This document shows, in pieces, positions 15,848 to 23,151 of a stretch of 34,406 nt of DNA (position 1 is its first letter; the number at the start of each line of letters is the position of its first letter). The position numbers and the translations under genes are program-made. The stretch is from contig NZ_JANTYS010000040.1 of the NCBI RefSeq assembly GCF_024808255.1, forward strand, positions 1-34,406, written 5' to 3'. The notes under the pieces are model-generated. The model saw only the letters and a list, made by a program, of their open reading frames with translations. It was not told where the DNA came from and searched no databases. This DNA is from Mucilaginibacter dorajii (GTDB lineage: Bacteria; Bacteroidota; Bacteroidia; Sphingobacteriales; Sphingobacteriaceae).

Positions 15848-18241
15848 ATGATAAAGAATTATTTAAAAATCGCCTGGCGTAACCTTATTAAAAACAAGGC
15901 GCATACATTTATCAATGTAACCGGGCTATCGGTTGGCATGGCTGTGGCAGTGCTGATAGGGTTGTGGATATGGGATGAGTTATCCTATGATCAATATCAT
16001 GATAACTACAACCGTATTGTGCGGGTTATGCAGCACCAGACTTTTAATGGCGATGTTGGTACCCAAAACTCCATCCCCATCCCCCTTGGCTACAAATTGG
16101 GCAATGAGTATAAAAGCGATTTTAAATACATGGTGTTATCTACCTGGAATTTTAACCACATACTGGCTTTTGGCGATAAAAAACTTTCGCAGGCAGGCTC
16201 CTACATGCAGGCCCAGGCACCTGATATGCTCACGCTTAAAATGCTGAAAGGCACGCGGTCGGCATTAAAAGATCAGTCGTCTATTATGCTGTCGGCATCA
16301 TTGGCTAAAGCCCTTTTTGGCGATACCGACCCTATGTTTAGGCCGGTAAAAATAGATAACCAGTGGAATGTTAAAGTAACCGGTGTATATGAAGATCTGC
16401 CGCATAACACCAGTTTTCATGACCTGGCGTTTATTGCCCCTTGGGATTTGTTCATGACCACCCAGCCTTACCTTAAGCAGGCTCGTACCACTTGGGGCAA
16501 TAACTCCTGGCAGCTGTTTGCGCAATTGCAACCCAATGCAGATATAGATAAGGTATCGGCAAAAATAAAAGACCTGAAAATGCAGGGCCTGGCTCTCACC
16601 GGCGATAAATTGGGTTTAACCTTTAAGGCGGCAGTCTTTCTGCATCCCATGAGCAAATGGCATTTATACAGTGATTTTAAAAACGGCGTCAATAATGGCG
16701 GCGACATTAAATTTGTGTGGATGTTTGGCCTCATAGGTATGTTTGTTTTGTTGCTGGCCTGCATCAATTTCATGAATTTAAGTACTGCCCGCAGCGAAAA
16801 GCGCGCTAAAGAAGTGGGCATCCGTAAAACGGTGGGCTCGTTGCGCAGCCAGCTCATTGGCCAGTTTTTTATGGAATCGATGATGATAACGGTGTTCGCT
16901 TTCCTGTTGTCATTAGTTTTGGCACAACTTGTTTTACCATGGTTTAACCAGGTGGCCGATAAAACAATGCATGTGCTTTGGTTTAACCCCTTGTTTTGGA
17001 TCATGGGGATAGGGTTCAGCATTTTTACCGGTATCATAGCTGGCAGCTACCCGGCGTTTTATCTTTCATCATTTCAGCCGGTAAAAGTATTAAAAGGCAC
17101 TTTTAAGGCAGGCAGGCTTGCTGCGCTGCCCCGCAAAATATTGGTGGTATTACAGTTTACGGTTTCGGTTACGCTTATTATTGGCACCATCATCGTTTTC
17201 AGGCAGGTACAGTATACCAAAAACCGACCGGTTGGTTATGAGCGTACCGGGCTGATCCAGATTGACATGCGTACCGACGAGATCCATAAACATTTTGATG
17301 CTGTGCGGAATGACCTTGTACAATCGGGCGCGGTTATTGAAATGGCCGAATCGGACAGCCCCTTAACGGATGTTTACTCTGATAACAGCGGCTTTAAATG
17401 GCGCGGTAAAGATCCCGCTTTACAGGATGATTTTGGTACTATTGCAGTAAGCCCCACCTTTGGTAAAACCGCGCAATGGAAAGTATTGGAAGGGCGGGAT
17501 TTTGAAAAAGATAACCTGGCCGATTCATCGGGTATGATTGTGAACGAAGCTGCGGCCAAGTTCATGCATTTTACCCATCCTGTAGGCGAAATGCTGGAAT
17601 GGGGTCGCAAATTTCGGGTGATTGGCATGGTGAAGGATATGGTAATGTCATCGCCATATGAACCTGTGCAGCCAACGATGTTTTATCTTACCAAATACAA
17701 CGGTGGTTTGATAGATATTCGTATCAACCCCAAAATGAGCGCGCATGAAACCCTGGCTAAAATTGAAAATGCCTGGAAACAATACGCCCCGGGCAGTCCG
17801 TTTGAATATAAATTTACCGACGATCAATACGCCAACAAATTTGCCAACGAAGAGCGGATAGGCAAGCTTGCCGGTTTCTTTACCTTGTTAGCCATCTTCA
17901 TCAGCTGTATGGGCTTGTTTGGTATGGCCTCGTTTATGGCCGAGCAGCGCACCAAAGAGATTGGCGTACGCAAAGTACTGGGTGCATCGGTATTTGGCCT
18001 GTGGCGTTTAATGTCGGTAGATTTTGTGGTGCTGGTTTCTATATCCTTGCTTATATCAATACCAACAGCCTATTACTTTATGCACGGCTGGCTACAGGAC
18101 TATAAATACCGGGCCGAGCTTTCCTGGTGGATCTTTGGGGCAACGGCATTGGGCTCAATTATCATCACACTACTTACGGTAAGTTACCAGAGTATTAAAG
18201 CGGCGCTGATGAACCCGGTAAAGAGTTTGAGAAGCGAATAG
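15848..18241 (+). CDS. Duplicated MacB/FtsX-type ABC permease (array member 7, subgroup D2)
   Basis: The 797-residue protein begins MIKNYLKIAWRNLIKNKAHT and closes the array. It is closest to member 5: GLSVGMAVAVLIGLWIWDEL at helix 1, HPMSKWHLYSDF before helix 2, NRPVGYERTGL after helix 5. Coupling motifs are KEVGIRKTVGS (about 319) and KEIGVRKVLGA (about 702). Helices fall near 19-41, 295-318, 350-372, 383-408, 433-456, 677-701, 727-749 and 763-785. It ends in NPVKSLRSE. An unrelated toxin-antitoxin pair follows after 136 bases, so the array ends here. As in the other members no ATPase domain exists and the substrate is unknown. Confidence 0.9.
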   Translation: MIKNYLKIAWRNLIKNKAHTFINVTGLSVGMAVAVLIGLWIWDELSYDQYHDNYNRIVRVMQHQTFNGDVGTQNSIPIPLGYKLGNEYKSDFKYMVLSTWNFNHILAFGDKKLSQAGSYMQAQAPDMLTLKMLKGTRSALKDQSSIMLSASLAKALFGDTDPMFRPVKIDNQWNVKVTGVYEDLPHNTSFHDLAFIAPWDLFMTTQPYLKQARTTWGNNSWQLFAQLQPNADIDKVSAKIKDLKMQGLALTGDKLGLTFKAAVFLHPMSKWHLYSDFKNGVNNGGDIKFVWMFGLIGMFVLLLACINFMNLSTARSEKRAKEVGIRKTVGSLRSQLIGQFFMESMMITVFAFLLSLVLAQLVLPWFNQVADKTMHVLWFNPLFWIMGIGFSIFTGIIAGSYPAFYLSSFQPVKVLKGTFKAGRLAALPRKILVVLQFTVSVTLIIGTIIVFRQVQYTKNRPVGYERTGLIQIDMRTDEIHKHFDAVRNDLVQSGAVIEMAESDSPLTDVYSDNSGFKWRGKDPALQDDFGTIAVSPTFGKTAQWKVLEGRDFEKDNLADSSGMIVNEAAAKFMHFTHPVGEMLEWGRKFRVIGMVKDMVMSSPYEPVQPTMFYLTKYNGGLIDIRINPKMSAHETLAKIENAWKQYAPGSPFEYKFTDDQYANKFANEERIGKLAGFFTLLAIFISCMGLFGMASFMAEQRTKEIGVRKVLGASVFGLWRLMSVDFVVLVSISLLISIPTAYYFMHGWLQDYKYRAELSWWIFGATALGSIIITLLTVSYQSIKAALMNPVKSLRSE

Positions 18242-18255
18242 ACTGTAGGAGAGGT

Positions 18256-18282
18256 TAAAGGCCAAAGGATAAAGGCCAAAGG
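18256..18282. repeat. Short tandem repeat TAAAGGCCAAAGG x2
   Basis: TAAAGGCCAAAGG occurs at 18256-18268 and 18270-18282 with a 14-base period. It belongs to the AAAGG-rich intergenic repeat family seen also near 3033, 19095, 22664 and 28378. Confidence 0.7.
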
Positions 18283-18377
18283 GTATTGAAAGCCGACATT
18301 AAGTCAAGGTAACGATGGCTTTTGTACTATGCGCTTGACTGTTCTATTTTTTTGATTTTTATGACTATCTTTATATC

Positions 18378-18611
18378 ATGACTACAATAACATTACAAGT
18401 TCCGGACGCACTTGAGGAAGCGCACGACGAAACAGTACGTTTAATTGCAGCCAAGCTTTATGAAGCCGGCAAGTTGTCATTAGGGCAGGCTGCTGAAATG
18501 TGCGGTATCGATAAGGCAGATTTCCCGGCTGTACTTAATAGCTTTGGCGTAAACTATATTCAGTATTCGTATGAAGATATAATGGCTGATATAGCCCGGA
18601 TCAATGGCTGA
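18378..18611 (+). CDS. UPF0175-family antitoxin
   Basis: This 77-residue protein resembles the UPF0175 family, small DNA-binding proteins paired with DUF3368/PIN toxins. The LYEAGKLSLGQAAEMCGI segment (about 27-44) is the helix-turn-helix-like core. The C-terminal part (FGVNYIQYSYEDIMADIARI) would be the toxin-neutralising segment by family analogy. The stop overlaps the toxin start by 8 bases, so the two are probably translated together and the antitoxin is made first. Such pairs usually repress their own promoter, but no convincing operator or promoter was seen in the repeat-rich 136 bases upstream. Confidence 0.82.
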   Translation: MTTITLQVPDALEEAHDETVRLIAAKLYEAGKLSLGQAAEMCGIDKADFPAVLNSFGVNYIQYSYEDIMADIARING

Positions 18612-19062
18612 ATACATAGTTATTACAGATACTAGTTGTTTGATACTACTCGATAATATCAAGGCGTTTGATTTACTTCATAACATCTATCAACATATAA
18701 TAACCACACCCGAAATCGCAGCAGAGTTTAAAAAAACTTTGCCAGATTGGATACAGATTATACCCGTAAAGGATGTAGACCTGGTTGTGACCTACAATAA
18801 GCAGGTAGATTTAGGAGAAGCAAGTGCTATTGCTTTAGCCCAGGAAATTCCTAATGCTTTACTTATTGTGGATGATTTTAAAGGACGTCGGCTCGCCGGT
18901 CAACTTAATATCCGTTTTACCGGAACTATTGGGGTTCTGATTACGGCACGTCAACAAAATAAGATTACTTCTTTAAGGCCCTATTTTGATATGATTAAAT
19001 TAACGGACTTTAGAATTGATCCAATATTATTAGATAGGATACTTAACGACTTTAAAGATTAA
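18604..19062 (+). CDS. DUF3368 PIN-domain toxin (VapC-like ribonuclease)
   Basis: The 152-residue protein has the DUF3368/PIN pattern: ITDTSCLI with Asp9, PEIAAE with Glu41, DLGEASAIAL with Glu72, and LIVDDFKGRRLA with Asp90 and Asp91. These would be the acidic metal-binding residues of a PIN ribonuclease, so the toxin is expected to cut RNA when free of its antitoxin. The start at 18604 lies inside the end of the antitoxin gene in another frame. The gene is full length with all acidic positions kept, so the toxin is probably active. The RNA target cannot be told from sequence. Confidence 0.82.
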   Translation: MAEYIVITDTSCLILLDNIKAFDLLHNIYQHIITTPEIAAEFKKTLPDWIQIIPVKDVDLVVTYNKQVDLGEASAIALAQEIPNALLIVDDFKGRRLAGQLNIRFTGTIGVLITARQQNKITSLRPYFDMIKLTDFRIDPILLDRILNDFKD

Positions 19063-19091
19063 CTAATAGCCCAATCTGCCACCGGCAACAT

Positions 19092-19127
19092 AAAAAAAGG
19101 TTAAAGAATATGCTTCTTTAACCTTTT
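19092..19127. terminator. Bidirectional terminator between the PIN toxin and bacilliredoxin genes
   Basis: A 13-bp perfect stem (19096-19108 with 19114-19126) closes a TATGC loop, and the A/T flanks extend it by one pair. Read on the minus strand the stem is followed by T residues (A-run at 19092-19098 on plus). It lies about 30 bases past both converging genes. The stem is built from the GGTTAAAG repeat word. Confidence 0.85.
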
Positions 19128-19157
19128 GCCTTTCAGCTTTAACCTTTCGCCTAAAAA

Positions 19158-19568
19158 TTAGCAGTATTGCTCAAAAGCACCAATCAGGTTATCGGCAATC
19201 ATTTGTGCGGGGCGACCTTCAATTTGGTGGCGCTCAATAATGTGTACCAGCTTGCCATCTTTAAACAAAGCCATTGATGGTGATGACGGAGGATAAGGCA
19301 ACATGTAGTTACGTGCAGTATCAACCGCGTCTTTTTCCATACCCGCAAAAACGGTAACCAATTTATCAGGATGTTTCTCGTTAGCAGCGGCAATCCTGGC
19401 GGCAGGGCGCGCGTTGGCAGCAGCGCAACCGCATACCGAGTTTACCATTACAAATACAGTACCTTCACTTTCAATGGCGCTTTTTACCGCATCAGCATCT
19501 TTCAGTTCTGTAAAGCCTACTCTTGTTAAATCTTCCCGCATTGGGGCAACCAAATATTCTGGATACAT
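19158..19568 (-). CDS. BrxA/BrxB (YphP/YqiW) family bacilliredoxin
   Basis: The 136-residue thioredoxin-fold protein matches the YphP/YqiW family. It has the CGC redox motif (Cys46-Gly-Cys48, within NSVCGCAAANARPAA), the PPSSPSMALFKDG segment holding the expected cis-proline region, and a C-terminal Cys136. In Bacillus these proteins remove bacillithiol from mixed disulfides on oxidised proteins; in Bacteroidota the same role is likely because many make bacillithiol. It is transcribed alone, against the neighbours, with a strong terminator after it and a -7-like box (TATTTTTG on minus, 19604-19611) about 36 bases before its start. Confidence 0.9.
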   Translation of the reverse strand: MYPEYLVAPMREDLTRVGFTELKDADAVKSAIESEGTVFVMVNSVCGCAAANARPAARIAAANEKHPDKLVTVFAGMEKDAVDTARNYMLPYPPSSPSMALFKDGKLVHIIERHQIEGRPAQMIADNLIGAFEQYC

Positions 19569-19603
19569 AGTATATTTTCTTTAATTAGATTTTTATCAAC
19601 TAA

Positions 19604-19611
19604 CAAAAATA
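19604..19611 (-). promoter_or_regulatory. Possible -7 box of the bacilliredoxin gene
   Basis: On the minus strand this reads TATTTTTG, matching the Bacteroidota -7 consensus TAnnTTTG. No good TTTG was found 19 bases further upstream, so the call rests on the -7 box and its sensible distance from the start codon. Confidence 0.4.
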
Positions 19612-19719
19612 AGAAATGATATGCAGTTTGCGTTTAAAAAACGCAATAATAACAATTTGCTGACGATGTGGCTTTTTGATATAACGGCCACATAGTAAGG
19701 ATATTGTTATTATTAGCTA

Positions 19720-19749
19720 TTGATATATTCGATGTTATCGTTATATTGC
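19720..19749 (+). promoter_or_regulatory. Possible promoter of the M23 peptidase gene
   Basis: TTG at 19720-19722 is followed after 19 bases by TATATTGC at 19742-19749, one or two changes from the Bacteroidota TTG-N19-TAnnTTTG form. It would start a transcript about 15 bases before the ATG at 19769. Confidence 0.35.
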
Positions 19750-19768
19750 AAGCCCCTAATTAATAAAG

Positions 19769-20647
19769 TTGATGAAAAAAAAGACATCTGATATCAGTAC
19801 GGTTGTTATCATAAATAAGAACCAATTGCCTACAAAGTCTTTACAAATAAAAACCAAACATCTTAACAGAATTAAACATTACGCGGCTGGCATTGCAGCT
19901 GTTGTAGTGGTTTTGGTTGGCTGTGTTTTTTATTTAAGATCACAAAACACAGCGCAGGAAATAGAAAAACAAAAGCTGCTGGTGCAAATAGCTAAACTTA
20001 AAGGTGCTATACCCGTAGCTACCGCCGTGCCACAGGTACAAGGTAAAGAGGGCAGCGCGCAATCATATATCCAGGCCATTGAAGGCAAATTAAAAACCAT
20101 TAACGATTACCTGCGCCGCCGCGGTTTGAAAGGTTTTAGCACCAAAGGTTTGGGTGGCGATAGCAATGCCGAGGGCAAAAAACTAAGCGATAAAGAAGTA
20201 TACTCCCTGTACAACGATTACCTTAACCACCTAATGGGTACCATTGCTTTTACGCCAATGGGCTACCCGCGCATCAGCTCATTTACTTCGTTTTTTGGTT
20301 ACCGTAGCGATCCTTTTGACAGCAGCAGTGCCGAGTTTCATCCCGGTATTGATTTTAAGGGCAAAAAAGGCGATGAAGTAAAATGTACCGCCAGTGGCAA
20401 AATTGTTTTTGCCGGCTGGACAAACGGATACGGCAACTGCATCCGCATACAGCACATTAACGATATTCAAACTGTGTACGGGCACCTTTCAAAAATTAAG
20501 GTGAAAGTAGGGCAACAGGTAAACCTTGGCGATGAAATAGGCCTGGTAGGTTCCACCGGCCACTCCACCGGCGCGCACCTGCACTATGAGGTACGTCGCA
20601 ACGGTAAACCAGTAAACCCCGTTAATTTTTTAACGCTAAATAAATAA
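19769..20647 (+). CDS. Membrane-anchored M23 (LytM) family metallopeptidase
   Basis: The 292-residue protein has a short basic cytoplasmic tail, one membrane helix (about 38-56, YAAGIAAVVVVLVGCVFYL), a coiled-coil-like segment (about 58-75), and a C-terminal LytM domain. Zinc ligands are visible: His191 and Asp195 in FHPGIDFKG, and His270/His272 in AHLHYEV. Family members cut peptide cross-links in peptidoglycan; with all ligands present it should be active. It faces the periplasm. The next gene is a bactofilin, a pairing known for cell-shape systems in which the polymer localises the peptidase. It is divergent from the bacilliredoxin gene. The start could also be the second Met, one codon later. 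Confidence 0.9.
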   Translation: MMKKKTSDISTVVIINKNQLPTKSLQIKTKHLNRIKHYAAGIAAVVVVLVGCVFYLRSQNTAQEIEKQKLLVQIAKLKGAIPVATAVPQVQGKEGSAQSYIQAIEGKLKTINDYLRRRGLKGFSTKGLGGDSNAEGKKLSDKEVYSLYNDYLNHLMGTIAFTPMGYPRISSFTSFFGYRSDPFDSSSAEFHPGIDFKGKKGDEVKCTASGKIVFAGWTNGYGNCIRIQHINDIQTVYGHLSKIKVKVGQQVNLGDEIGLVGSTGHSTGAHLHYEVRRNGKPVNPVNFLTLNK

Positions 20648-20657
20648 GGTAGTATCA

Positions 20658-20773
20658 AGTAGTAAGTATCAAGTAGCAAGACCCATATAGCTGCTATAAG
20701 ATACTTACAACCTGGTACAAATAAGAAGAGTATCAAGCAGGAAGTAAATACTTACTACTTGATACTTACTACT
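20658..20773. repeat. 19-bp perfect inverted repeat between the M23 and bactofilin genes
   Basis: AGTAGTAAGTATCAAGTAG at 20658-20676 is the exact complement of 20755-20773. Both arms are made of degenerate GTATCAAGTAGTAA words that also occur around 5561-5588. The right arm ends 11 bases before the bactofilin start, so the hairpin could affect expression between the two genes. Confidence 0.75.
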
Positions 20774-20784
20774 AACAAACACCT

Positions 20785-21150
20785 ATGGCTATTTTCGGTA
20801 AAAAGGATAAAGTTTCGCTTGATCTTCAGGCTATATCAACACTGATAAGTGAGGGAAGCATTTTAGATGGCAGCCTTAATGCACCGGCGGTTGCCCGCAT
20901 TGATGGATTGGTTAACGGCGATGTAACCGTAACCGAAGGTCTTATTCTCGGCGAAAAAGGCGAAGTAAAGGGCAACATCATCACTAAAGAAATTGTAGTT
21001 TATGGTACCGTTTATGGCGATATCCAAACCGAATCCCTCGAAATAAGGGCCACCGGCAAAATTACCGGCCAAATAAAAACCCAAACCTTGCTGGTTGAAA
21101 CAGGTGGCGTATACAATGGCCAGCTTACCATGGGTGTGGTTAAGGAATAG
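20785..21150 (+). CDS. Bactofilin (polymer-forming cytoskeletal protein)
   Basis: The 121-residue protein is a bactofilin (DUF583). A short N-terminal tail (MAIFGKKDK) precedes a regular beta-helix core (about 18-112) in which glycine-containing turns repeat every 17-18 residues, as in GLVNGDVTVTEGLILGEKG and VYGTVYGDIQTESLEIRATG. Bactofilins form non-polar filaments without nucleotide and bind the membrane through their N-terminal tail. Lying directly after an M23 peptidase gene, it probably scaffolds that enzyme to set local wall growth or shape. The pair is separated by 137 bases of inverted repeat, so it may be expressed partly on its own. Confidence 0.92.
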   Translation: MAIFGKKDKVSLDLQAISTLISEGSILDGSLNAPAVARIDGLVNGDVTVTEGLILGEKGEVKGNIITKEIVVYGTVYGDIQTESLEIRATGKITGQIKTQTLLVETGGVYNGQLTMGVVKE

Positions 21151-21305
21151 CGGTTTTATTGAACCCGCCCAGCCTGCCCCAGGCGGCGGCAACTGGTTTG
21201 GCAAAGTGCAGACCGGGTAAGCCGCGTTTATTCTCCAGAAAAAGTTTCCCTCAATACGTCCGTTTCCCGGCCAAATACGTATTTCATTTTGACAAACATA
21301 TAAGT

Positions 21306-21313
21306 TAAATTTG
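21306..21313 (+). promoter_or_regulatory. -7 box of the adenosylhomocysteinase gene
   Basis: TAAATTTG is an exact TAnnTTTG match, 21 bases before the ATG. A TTTG at 21288-21291 is nearer (14 bases) than the usual 19, so the -33 element is weak or displaced. Confidence 0.55.
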
Positions 21314-21334
21314 CACAAAAAATAAAAAGAAACT

Positions 21335-22651
21335 ATGTCATCAGTAGAGACTGTATATACCAAATACAAGGTAAAAGACTTTTCATTAGCCGAATGGGGT
21401 CGTAAAGAAATTGAATTGGCCGAAGCAGAAATGCCGGGCCTTATGGCCTTACGTGCCGAGTTTGGCGCAAGCCAGCCTTTAAAAGGCGCGCGTATTGCCG
21501 GCTGTTTACACATGACCATCCAAACGGCTGTATTAATTGAAACATTAATTGCGCTCGGCGCCGAAGTTACCTGGTCGTCATGTAATATATTTTCAACACA
21601 GGATCATGCCGCCGCTGCTATTGCTGCCGCCGGTACTTCTGTTTATGCCTGGAAAGGTATGAACGCCGAAGAATTTGACTGGTGTATTGAGCAAACTTTA
21701 TTCTTTGGCGAAGACCGCAAGCCATTGAACATGATCCTTGATGATGGTGGCGATTTAACCAACATGGTATTGGATAAATACCCTGAACTGATTGCCGATA
21801 TTAAAGGTTTATCAGAAGAAACCACCACAGGTGTGCACCGTTTATACGAGCGCATGAAAGCGGGTACATTACCAATGCCGGCTATTAATGTTAATGACTC
21901 GGTTACCAAATCGAAATTTGATAACAAATACGGTTGCCGCGAATCACTGGTTGACGCAATCCGCCGTGCTACCGATGTAATGATGGCCGGTAAAGTAGCC
22001 GTTGTTTGCGGTTATGGCGATGTAGGTAAAGGTTCGGCAGATTCTTTACGTAACTCTGGTGTACGCGTTATTGTTACCGAAATTGACCCTATCTGTGCTT
22101 TGCAGGCAGCTATGGAAGGTTTTGAGGTTAAAAAATTAGGCACTGCTATTAAAGAAGCCGATATTGTGGTTACTGCAACAGGTAACAAAAACATTGTTCG
22201 CGAAGAGCATTTCCGCGCTTTGAAAGATAAGGCTATCGTTTGTAACATCGGTCACTTTGATAACGAGATTGATATGGCCTGGTTAAACAGCGCTTATGGC
22301 AATACCAAAATTGAAATTAAACCACAGGTTGATAAATATACTATAGACGGCAGCGATGTTATTGTATTGGCCGAAGGCCGTTTGGTAAACTTAGGTTGCG
22401 CTACAGGGCACCCAAGCTTTGTAATGAGTAACTCATTCACCAACCAAACTTTAGCCCAGCTGGAGCTTTGGACAAACGGTGCAGCTTACAAAAACGAAGT
22501 TTACACCCTGCCAAAACACCTTGACGAAAAAGTTGCCCGCTTACACCTTGCCAAAATTGGTGTTGAGCTGGAAGTTTTAGACCAGGATCAGGCCGATTAC
22601 ATTGGTGTAACTGTTGCAGGTCCGTTTAAACCGGAGTACTACCGTTACTAA
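21335..22651 (+). CDS. ahcY: S-adenosylhomocysteine hydrolase
   Basis: The 438-residue cytosolic enzyme splits S-adenosylhomocysteine into adenosine and homocysteine, removing the product inhibitor of methyltransferases. Visible family marks are WSSCNIFSTQDHAAAAI (substrate site, about 84-100), NVNDSVTKSKFDNKYGCRES (about 190-209, active-site Lys and Asp), the NAD-binding glycine motif GYGDVGKG (226-233), HFDNEIDM, GCATGHPSFVMSNSF and the conserved tail PEYYRY that reaches the neighbouring subunit. Length is normal for the bacterial form without the roughly 40-residue insert. It stands alone, with a Bacteroidota -7 box before it and a hairpin with T-run after it. Confidence 0.97.
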   Translation: MSSVETVYTKYKVKDFSLAEWGRKEIELAEAEMPGLMALRAEFGASQPLKGARIAGCLHMTIQTAVLIETLIALGAEVTWSSCNIFSTQDHAAAAIAAAGTSVYAWKGMNAEEFDWCIEQTLFFGEDRKPLNMILDDGGDLTNMVLDKYPELIADIKGLSEETTTGVHRLYERMKAGTLPMPAINVNDSVTKSKFDNKYGCRESLVDAIRRATDVMMAGKVAVVCGYGDVGKGSADSLRNSGVRVIVTEIDPICALQAAMEGFEVKKLGTAIKEADIVVTATGNKNIVREEHFRALKDKAIVCNIGHFDNEIDMAWLNSAYGNTKIEIKPQVDKYTIDGSDVIVLAEGRLVNLGCATGHPSFVMSNSFTNQTLAQLELWTNGAAYKNEVYTLPKHLDEKVARLHLAKIGVELEVLDQDQADYIGVTVAGPFKPEYYRY

Positions 22652-22663
22652 TATTTAGGTTAA

Positions 22664-22720
22664 AGGTTAAAGGCGAAAACTGAAAGGTTTTTGCCCGAGA
22701 TAAATAAGAGGCATGGTTTT
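22664..22720. repeat. GGTTAAAGGCGAAA-type repeat, copy after ahcY
   Basis: This stretch (AAGGTTAAAGGCGAAA, then CTGAAAGGTTTTTGC and GGCATGGTTTT) is closely matched at 28378-28434 after the M56 gene. The two copies share order and spacing of all words, so they are one repeat family placed just after stop codons. Confidence 0.75.
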
Positions 22721-22738
22721 AATACTGTGCCTTTTTTT
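22709..22738 (+). terminator. Terminator of ahcY
   Basis: AGGCA (22709-22713) pairs with TGCCT (22728-22732), with one more wobble pair inside, followed by seven T residues (22732-22738). The stem is short, but the T-run and position about 60 bases past the stop support it. Confidence 0.6.
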
Positions 22739-22788
22739 ATTGGGTATGATTTATAAAGTTGTATATGATAACATTACTCAAAAACGTT

Positions 22789-22942
22789 TGTCATCCTGAA
22801 CGTAGTAAAGGATCTTCTTCATTATAAAATTTTGCAATGAGCAGATCGAAGAAGACCCTTCGTTCCTCAGGATGACAGTTCTTTATTTGAAATGTCATTC
22901 CAGCTTCAGAATTTCGCGAAATTTTACAACTCAAGGATGACA
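22789..22942. repeat. TGTCATCCTGA palindromic element and adjoining partial copy
   Basis: 22789-22877 is an 89-bp element with perfect 11-bp ends (TGTCATCCTGA and TCAGGATGACA). A second, decayed unit follows (TGTCATTCC at 22893-22901, GGATGACA at 22935-22942) with the 14-bp palindrome AATTTCGCGAAATT at 22910-22923 between. Elements of this kind are common in Sphingobacteriaceae spacers. The rest of 22652-23151 is AT-rich leader of the next gene. Confidence 0.75.
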
Positions 22943-23010
22943 AAGCTTTTATATGGAAATGCTGTTGAATAATTTGCCCTGCACCGAAAAAAAGTATTTA
23001 AAAGTTATTG

Positions 23011-23039
23011 TTGTATTGCTTAATAAGTCCCTATATTTA
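23011..23039 (+). promoter_or_regulatory. Possible promoter of the membrane protein/metalloprotease pair
   Basis: TTG at 23011-23013 is followed after 18 bases by TATATTTA at 23032-23039, one change from TAnnTTTG. It would give a leader of about 105 bases that contains the hairpin at 23072-23096. Confidence 0.35.
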
Positions 23040-23071
23040 TACAAGCCTAAATCAATTATAAACTTGTAAAT

Positions 23072-23096
23072 AAATACAGCATCCCTGGCTGTATTT
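23072..23096 (+). promoter_or_regulatory. Leader hairpin before the membrane protein gene
   Basis: AAATACAGC (23072-23080) and GCTGTATTT (23088-23096) form a perfect 9-bp stem with a 7-base loop, 55 bases before the ATG at 23152. No T-run follows, so it is not a plain terminator. It could be an operator or an RNA structure. Confidence 0.45.
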
Positions 23097-23151
23097 GAGT
23101 TCTGTTGTAATTAGGTGTATAAACAGCAAATTAACCTAATCCCATATTATC

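Noticed and set aside
16468..17037. 189-codon minus-strand open frame inside permease 7, and similar frames inside the other permeases
   Set aside because: Each is antisense to a clear permease gene and recurs at the same place in the paralogues, as expected of a shadow.
18366..18373. TATCTTTA as a -7 box for the antitoxin gene
   Set aside because: It ends 4 bases before the start codon, so transcription would begin inside the gene, and no -33 element fits.
20863..21519. 218-codon minus-strand open frame
   Set aside because: It is antisense to the bactofilin and adenosylhomocysteinase genes and mirrors their codon pattern.
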